Shown here: in pieces, positions 4,478-8,472 of the stretch
Position numbering within the stretch: the first letter of the stretch is position 1
Layout: every line of letters begins with the position of its first letter
Assembly (NCBI GenBank): GCA_001779575.1
Contig: MFKM01000024.1
Coordinates: 1 to 8,472, forward strand
DNA: 8,472 bases
Direction of reading: 5' to 3'
From: Candidatus Jorgensenbacteria bacterium RIFCSPLOWO2_12_FULL_42_11
Lineage (GTDB): Bacteria; Patescibacteriota; Minisyncoccia; UBA6257; MFKM01
Program-made: the position numbers and the translations under genes
The notes under the pieces: generated by a model
What the model was told of the DNA's origin: nothing
Database searches by the model: none
What the model saw: only the letters and a program-made list of their open reading frames with translations

Positions 4478-5841
4478 TTCAATCACGAGCGCTTTCCATT
4501 ATCAAAACCGGCGCGAATGTGTTTTTAACGGGCGAACCCGGGTCGGGGAAAACCTACCTTGTCAATCAATACGTGGCGTATTTGCGGTCGGTCGGCATTG
4601 AGCCGGCCATCACGGCTTCCACCGGTATCGCGGCCACCCATATCGGCGGAATGACGATTCATTCTTGGAGCGGCATCGGAATCAAAACAAAACTGGACAA
4701 ACACGACCTTAACAAAATCGTTTTGAATAAATACATAGCGAAGCGCGTCCGCCACGCCAAAGTTTTGATTATAGACGAAATATCAATGCTGCTGCCAGGG
4801 ATGCTTTCCATGATTGATAATGTCTGCCGGGAAATCAAGCAAAGGCCGGAACCGTTCGGCGGGATGCAAGTAGTTCTGGTCGGCGATTTTTTCCAGCTTC
4901 CGCCGATTGTCAGAAGGGCGGAAGACGATAATAGCCAAGCTAAACTGATTGAGGAGTCGCCGGCTCTTTTCGCTTACGATTCTTCTTCCTGGGCGAAGCT
5001 TAACCCGGCTATTTGTTATTTGACCGAGCAATACCGGCAGGACGACAGTAATTTTCTGGAAATATTGTCGTCAATCCGGCGCAATGTTTTCGGCGATCAT
5101 CACCTGCGTCATATTGAAACCCGAAAGATAGAATATTTAGCCGCGCCAGCCGGCGTGCCTAAATTTTTTTCCCACAACATTGACGTTAATCGCGTTAATG
5201 ACGAAATGCTCGCCCAGCTTTCCAGCAAGCCGGAAATATTTTCTATGTTTTCACAAGGTCCGGACGCGCTCGTGGCCGCGCTTAAAAGGGGTTGTCTTTC
5301 GCCGGAAACGCTTTCTTTGAAAGTCGGCGCGGCAGTGATGTTTACGAAAAACAATCCCAAAGAAGGGTTTGCCAACGGCACGCTCGGCGCGGTGGTCGGA
5401 TTTGATAAAATAAGCGGTTATCCTGTTATAAGAATGCGAAACGGCCGGCGGGTTTCGGTGAAGCCGATGGACTGGACTATAGAAGAAGACAGCAAAGCGC
5501 GGGCGAAAATTACCCAGTTGCCGCTTCGTTTGGCTTGGGCGATTACGGTTCACAAAAGCCAGGGAATGAGTTTGGAGGCGGCGGTAATGGATCTTTCGGC
5601 TGTTTTTGAATTCGGGCAGGGCTACGTCGCTCTTTCACGCGTTAGCCGGCTGTCCGGCCTTTACCTTCTCGGCTGGAACGAGCGCGCGTTTCGGGTTCAT
5701 CCGGAAGTTCTTATCAAAGATAAATTTTTTCAACTGGCCTCAAAAGAAACCGAAGCGAAATTCGCCAAAACCCCGCCGGTTAAACTTTTAAAAATGAACG
5801 AAAATTTTATTGCCGATTGCAAAGAGGGAAAATACTTTTAA
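4474..5841 (+). CDS. PIF1-like superfamily 1 DNA helicase
   Basis: A 455-residue ATP-dependent helicase of the PIF1/RecD-like group, expected to move 5' to 3' on DNA and resolve structured or stalled DNA (family knowledge). Motifs in order: Walker A GEPGSGKT (20-27); motif Ia ASTGIAATHIGGMTIHSW (48-65); Walker B LIIDEISM (98-105); motif III GDFFQLPP (137-144); motif IV EQYRQ (185-189); motif V VHKSQGMS (359-366); and motif VI YVALSRVS with its arginine finger (384-391). All key residues are present, so it should be active. The length is that of a bare helicase core; only a short basic tail (about 425-455) follows. It overlaps ywbE by 4 bases and lies 18 bases before xseA, placing it in a run of DNA-processing genes. 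It is noticeably GC-richer than the accessory genes upstream. Confidence 0.93.
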   Translation: MIQSRALSIIKTGANVFLTGEPGSGKTYLVNQYVAYLRSVGIEPAITASTGIAATHIGGMTIHSWSGIGIKTKLDKHDLNKIVLNKYIAKRVRHAKVLIIDEISMLLPGMLSMIDNVCREIKQRPEPFGGMQVVLVGDFFQLPPIVRRAEDDNSQAKLIEESPALFAYDSSSWAKLNPAICYLTEQYRQDDSNFLEILSSIRRNVFGDHHLRHIETRKIEYLAAPAGVPKFFSHNIDVNRVNDEMLAQLSSKPEIFSMFSQGPDALVAALKRGCLSPETLSLKVGAAVMFTKNNPKEGFANGTLGAVVGFDKISGYPVIRMRNGRRVSVKPMDWTIEEDSKARAKITQLPLRLAWAITVHKSQGMSLEAAVMDLSAVFEFGQGYVALSRVSRLSGLYLLGWNERAFRVHPEVLIKDKFFQLASKETEAKFAKTPPVKLLKMNENFIADCKEGKYF

Positions 5842-5859
5842 TTAATTTCATTTGTCGCC

Positions 5860-7416
5860 ATGAACAATGATTTATTGAAAAAATTAAAAGATTGGAGAAC
5901 AGATGAGGCGCAAAAGGAAGGCGTTGACCTTTTTCGCGTGTTGCCGAACGCCGCTCTTGAAACGATTGCTTCGCTTGAGCCGAAGACAAAAGCGGAATTA
6001 ATGTCTGTCAAGGGAATTAAGGAAAGAAAGTTTAATAAATACGGTTTAAGCATATTGGCGCTGGTCAAAGGGGATTTGGAAGTCGACCCTATTGGCAATA
6101 AAACGCAAATGCGAATGTTCGCTATTTCTAACGAAGTTGCTGAAAATAATAATAAAATTCAAGAAGCGAACGGCAAAAACGAAAAGCCATACACGATAAG
6201 CGCTTATTTAAATTTTCTTAACGCGGAATTCAGGAGATACGGAGCGCGCGTTCAGGGAGAAGTCAGCAGTTTGGATATCAGAGACGGCTATCTGTTTTTT
6301 TCTTTGAAAGACAAAGACAACGAAAGCGTTCTTTCTTGTTTTATGTGGAAAAATAATTATGAATTAAGCGGTGTCGCTTTGGAAATCGGCCTGGAGGTTG
6401 TCGCCGAAGGCTTTCCGGAGATTTACGCGCCAAGCGGCCGGTTTAATCTTAGGGTTTCGGCGGTAGAGCTTGTCGGAGAAGGCGCGCTGAAAAAGGCCTA
6501 TGACGCGTTGAAACAAAAGTTGGAAAAAGAGGGTCTGTTTTCCGCTGAAAGGAAAAAACCGATTCCGGAGTTTCCGCAAAAAATCGGTTTAATTACCTCG
6601 GAAACCGGCGCGGTTATCCATGATTTTCTCAATAATCTCGGTAAATACGGTTATCGCGTCAGTTTTTTTAATTCGCGGGTTGAGGGTCAGATTGCCGCGC
6701 GGAATTTGCTTTCGGCCATTAAATATTTTGACGGCAAAGACATTGACGTTTTGGTTATTATCAGGGGCGGGGGGAGCTTGGAGAGCTTGCAGGCGTTTAA
6801 CAACGAGACGCTGGTTCGAAGAATCGCGGATTTTAAAATTCCGGTTATTTGCGGAATTGGCCACGACAAAGACGTTCCGCTTATGTCGCTCATTGTTGAC
6901 AGGGCGGTTTCCACTCCCACCGCGGCGGCCGTTCTTCTTAACAAATCGTGGGAGAAAATCGTCAACGATATTTCGGTTATTGAAAAAGATTTGATTTATC
7001 AATATCAGGAAGCGCTCGGCCTGACGGCGCGCCGTTTTGAATTATTTTCCGGTAATTTAGCGAGATTTTTCAATGACATTTTTCAGGTTTTTGAAAAACT
7101 GCGGCGCACTGTCGGAAATAATTTGTCCAAGATTGCTTATGAAATAAAAGACAAAAGAAAGGCCTTGTTTTTATTTTCCGAGTTTTTTTTGGATATTCTG
7201 AAAAGAGAATTTGAAAATAAAGACAAAATGTTGGATGATAAAGAAAAGCAGTTGCGTTTTTTTGACCCGGCTCGCCAGCTTAAACTGGGCTACAGCATTA
7301 TTTCCGTTTCGGGAAAGGTGGTGAAAACCGTCAATCAGATTAAAGTGGGAGAAAAGCTTGATATTAAAATTTCCGACGGCAATATAAAATCCGTGGTCAG
7401 CGATATTAATCAATAA
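5860..7416 (+). CDS. xseA: Exodeoxyribonuclease VII large subunit with N-terminal HRDC domain
   Basis: The catalytic subunit of exonuclease VII, which degrades single-stranded DNA from both ends into short oligonucleotides and needs XseB. It has 518 residues, longer than the usual 400-460 because of an added HRDC-type helical domain at about 1-72 (LLKKLKDWRTDEA... LEPKTKAELMSVKGIKERKFNKYG). A charged linker follows (about 73-108), then the OB-fold (about 110-203), then the catalytic core. The four residues tied to catalysis in E. coli XseA have counterparts: Asp255 (AVIHD), Arg302 (IRGGGS), and His335 and Asp338 (GIGHDKD), followed by STPTAAA (351-357). A long helical region (about 360-465) provides the XseB-binding coiled coil, and LKLGYSI (474-480) belongs to the C-terminal segment. 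The ATG at 5860 is the start that retains the complete HRDC domain. xseB follows after a 177-base gap occupied by a palindromic element. Confidence 0.95.
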   Translation: MNNDLLKKLKDWRTDEAQKEGVDLFRVLPNAALETIASLEPKTKAELMSVKGIKERKFNKYGLSILALVKGDLEVDPIGNKTQMRMFAISNEVAENNNKIQEANGKNEKPYTISAYLNFLNAEFRRYGARVQGEVSSLDIRDGYLFFSLKDKDNESVLSCFMWKNNYELSGVALEIGLEVVAEGFPEIYAPSGRFNLRVSAVELVGEGALKKAYDALKQKLEKEGLFSAERKKPIPEFPQKIGLITSETGAVIHDFLNNLGKYGYRVSFFNSRVEGQIAARNLLSAIKYFDGKDIDVLVIIRGGGSLESLQAFNNETLVRRIADFKIPVICGIGHDKDVPLMSLIVDRAVSTPTAAAVLLNKSWEKIVNDISVIEKDLIYQYQEALGLTARRFELFSGNLARFFNDIFQVFEKLRRTVGNNLSKIAYEIKDKRKALFLFSEFFLDILKREFENKDKMLDDKEKQLRFFDPARQLKLGYSIISVSGKVVKTVNQIKVGEKLDIKISDGNIKSVVSDINQ

Positions 7417-7424
7417 TTAAATAC

Positions 7425-7575
7425 TTTGAATTACGAAATGGCTCTTTCGCGAATGACCAATGAAAAAAATTTTCTTCAACCCGCTCACGCTCCGACTTCA
7501 TCGGAGCTGCGCTTCCGTTTGGGTTTCAGAAATTTTTTTTCATTGGTCATTCGTAGCTTGGTTTTGTAATTCAAA
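7425..7575. repeat. 150-base palindromic (MITE/REP-like) element between xseA and xseB
   Basis: Nested inverted repeats share one centre. The outer arms (7425-7438 and 7562-7575, TTTGAATTAC at the tips) match at 13 of 14 positions. The middle arms (7450-7482 and 7521-7553) match at 30 of 33 and carry ATGACCAATG plus an A-run. A perfect 7-base-pair hairpin, GCTCCGA-CTTCA-TCGGAGC (7489-7507), sits in the centre. The element fills nearly the whole gap between the two exonuclease VII genes and has no credible coding frame. It could be a non-autonomous mobile element. Because each arm carries an A/T-run beside the stem, it may also act as a bidirectional terminator. Confidence 0.8.
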
Positions 7576-7593
7576 AAATAATAATAAACAAAA

Positions 7594-7803
7594 ATGACAA
7601 AAAATACTTTAAGGGATTCGTTAAAAAAATTGAAAGATATCGTGAGTTGGTTTGACCAACAAGAAGAAGTTGACGTGGAAACGGGACTGGAAAAAGTGAA
7701 AGAAGGGGCTATCCTTATCAAAGAAAGCAAAAAACAACTCAAGGAATTGGAAAACGAGTTTGAAAAAGTGAAAGCCGACTTGGGAGAAGAATCAGATGAA
7801 TAA
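7594..7803 (+). CDS. xseB: Exodeoxyribonuclease VII small subunit
   Basis: A 69-residue, highly charged helical protein matching XseB: LRDSLKKLKDIVSWFDQQ, then VDVETGLEKVKEGAILI, then a lysine/glutamate helix. XseB binds the long helical arm of XseA and is required for holoenzyme activity. The length is typical of the family. The pairing with xseA upstream supports the call, although the palindromic element separates them by 177 bases and may make xseB expression independent or reduced. The last codons overlap the start of the thermonuclease gene by 8 bases. No clear Shine-Dalgarno precedes the ATG. Confidence 0.9.
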   Translation: MTKNTLRDSLKKLKDIVSWFDQQEEVDVETGLEKVKEGAILIKESKKQLKELENEFEKVKADLGEESDE

Positions 7804-8472
7804 TAAACTTTTAATTTTTATTATCGGAGGCATAGTTCTGGCGTCGCTTGGCATCCTTACGGCTGGAAATGGATTGAAGCAAAATAGCGCGGAGCCGGTT
7901 GGTAATTCCGCGTCAAAGACGGCCAAAGAAATTGTTTCCGGAGATAAGATCGGCGATAATTTGGTTAAAATTATTCGGGTTATTGACGGCGACACCGTTG
8001 AAATTGAAGGAGGGGAAATAATCAGGTATATTGGAATGGACGCGCCGGAAACGGTTGACCCGCGAAAATCCGTGGAATGTTTCGGCTTGGAAGCGTCTAA
8101 AAAAAACAAGGAATTGGTTGAAGGCAAGATAGCGCGGCTGGAAAAAGACGTAACGGACAGAGACAAATACAACCGGCTTTTGCGTTATGTCCGGGTTGAC
8201 GATGTTTTGATAAATCTGGAGTTGGTTGAGCGGGGCTTCGCTTATTCTTATTCCTATCCGCCGGACGTAAAATACCAAGACCGGTTTGTCAAAGCCCAAC
8301 GAGAAGCGAAAGAAGCCGGGCGGGGATTATGGGGCTCGTGTCCCGCCGCCAAGTCGGTTAAAACAGAAGATTCCGCTACTTCAAATATGAAACATCTAAT
8401 CACTATTAAAACTAATTTCGGCGAAATCAAGCTTGAAACTTATGACGCGGACGCGCCTAAAACAGTCGCGAA
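7796..8472 (+). CDS. Membrane-anchored thermonuclease fused in frame to a cyclophilin-type peptidyl-prolyl isomerase (3' truncated)
   Basis: The frame is open from the ATG at 7796 to the window end (225 complete codons). Residues 4-22 are one hydrophobic segment, either a signal peptide or a membrane anchor, so the rest is probably extracytoplasmic. A Staphylococcal nuclease-like domain covers about 56-181. It has metal-site DGDT (64-67) and counterparts of the catalytic residues Arg77, Glu85 (DAPE) and Arg127 (KYNRLLRY), so it should cleave DNA or RNA with calcium. After a short linker (182-197) the sequence MKHLITIKTNFGEIKLETYD begins, followed by DADAPKTVA; this is the first strand pair of a cyclophilin. 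No stop or Shine-Dalgarno separates the parts, which favours one fused protein, although a separate start at 8387 remains possible. The start overlaps xseB, with GGGAG (7782-7786) as a good ribosome site. Confidence 0.85.
   Translation, partial: MNNKLLIFIIGGIVLASLGILTAGNGLKQNSAEPVGNSASKTAKEIVSGDKIGDNLVKIIRVIDGDTVEIEGGEIIRYIGMDAPETVDPRKSVECFGLEASKKNKELVEGKIARLEKDVTDRDKYNRLLRYVRVDDVLINLELVERGFAYSYSYPPDVKYQDRFVKAQREAKEAGRGLWGSCPAAKSVKTEDSATSNMKHLITIKTNFGEIKLETYDADAPKTVA

Noticed and set aside
6589..7002. Minus-strand open frame within xseA (137 codons)
   Set aside because: It lies entirely antisense to the conserved catalytic core of xseA and shows no recognisable domain.
7485..7742. Minus-strand open frame across the palindromic element and xseB
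   Set aside because: It is antisense to a recognisable xseB and its first part encodes only the palindrome; the composition is not protein-like.
1..8472. CRISPR array or toxin-antitoxin pair
   Set aside because: No regularly spaced direct repeats were found. The only small XRE protein is explained by the restriction-modification operon.

Overview
This window looks like a piece of a small-genome bacterium, most likely from the Patescibacteria (Candidate Phyla Radiation, Parcubacteria-like). That is an inference from gene style: short intergenic gaps, several overlapping genes, few Shine-Dalgarno sequences, and a local set of PIF1-like helicase, YwbE, HRDC-fused XseA and an anchored thermonuclease. 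No marker gene fixes the taxonomy.

Positions 1-3400 form an AT-rich accessory region. It opens with the tail of an unidentified gene that overlaps a complete reverse transcriptase. Next comes a compact type II restriction-modification system. The DNA methyltransferase (+ strand) converges on the restriction endonuclease (- strand, BstXI-like with a C-terminal HNH-type domain), with 7 bases between the stop codons. The endonuclease follows a small XRE-type controller (C) gene in one operon. The methyltransferase and controller promoters share a repeated 12-base operator motif, placed as if the C protein shuts off the methyltransferase and both activates and limits its own C-R operon.

Positions 3400-3680 are a non-coding junction. 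It holds a GC-rich stem structure, an intrinsic terminator, a tRNA-Ala(UGC) gene on the - strand with its 3' end facing the restriction-modification region, and a hairpin before the next gene. The tRNA coincides with the change in base composition, so it may be the insertion point of the accessory region.

Positions 3680-8472 are a GC-richer run of + strand genes that looks like core genome and is biased to DNA metabolism: a polytopic membrane protein, YwbE, a PIF1-like helicase overlapping YwbE by 4 bases, exonuclease VII large subunit (xseA, with an N-terminal HRDC domain), exonuclease VII small subunit (xseB), and a membrane-anchored thermonuclease that continues in frame into a cyclophilin-type peptidyl-prolyl isomerase and runs off the window. 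A near-perfect 150-base palindromic element, probably a small mobile or REP-like repeat, separates xseA from xseB.

The observations most worth following are the uncharacterised reverse transcriptase and its overlapping partner, the operator circuit of the restriction-modification system, the nuclease-cyclophilin fusion, and the palindromic element inside the xseA-xseB pair.
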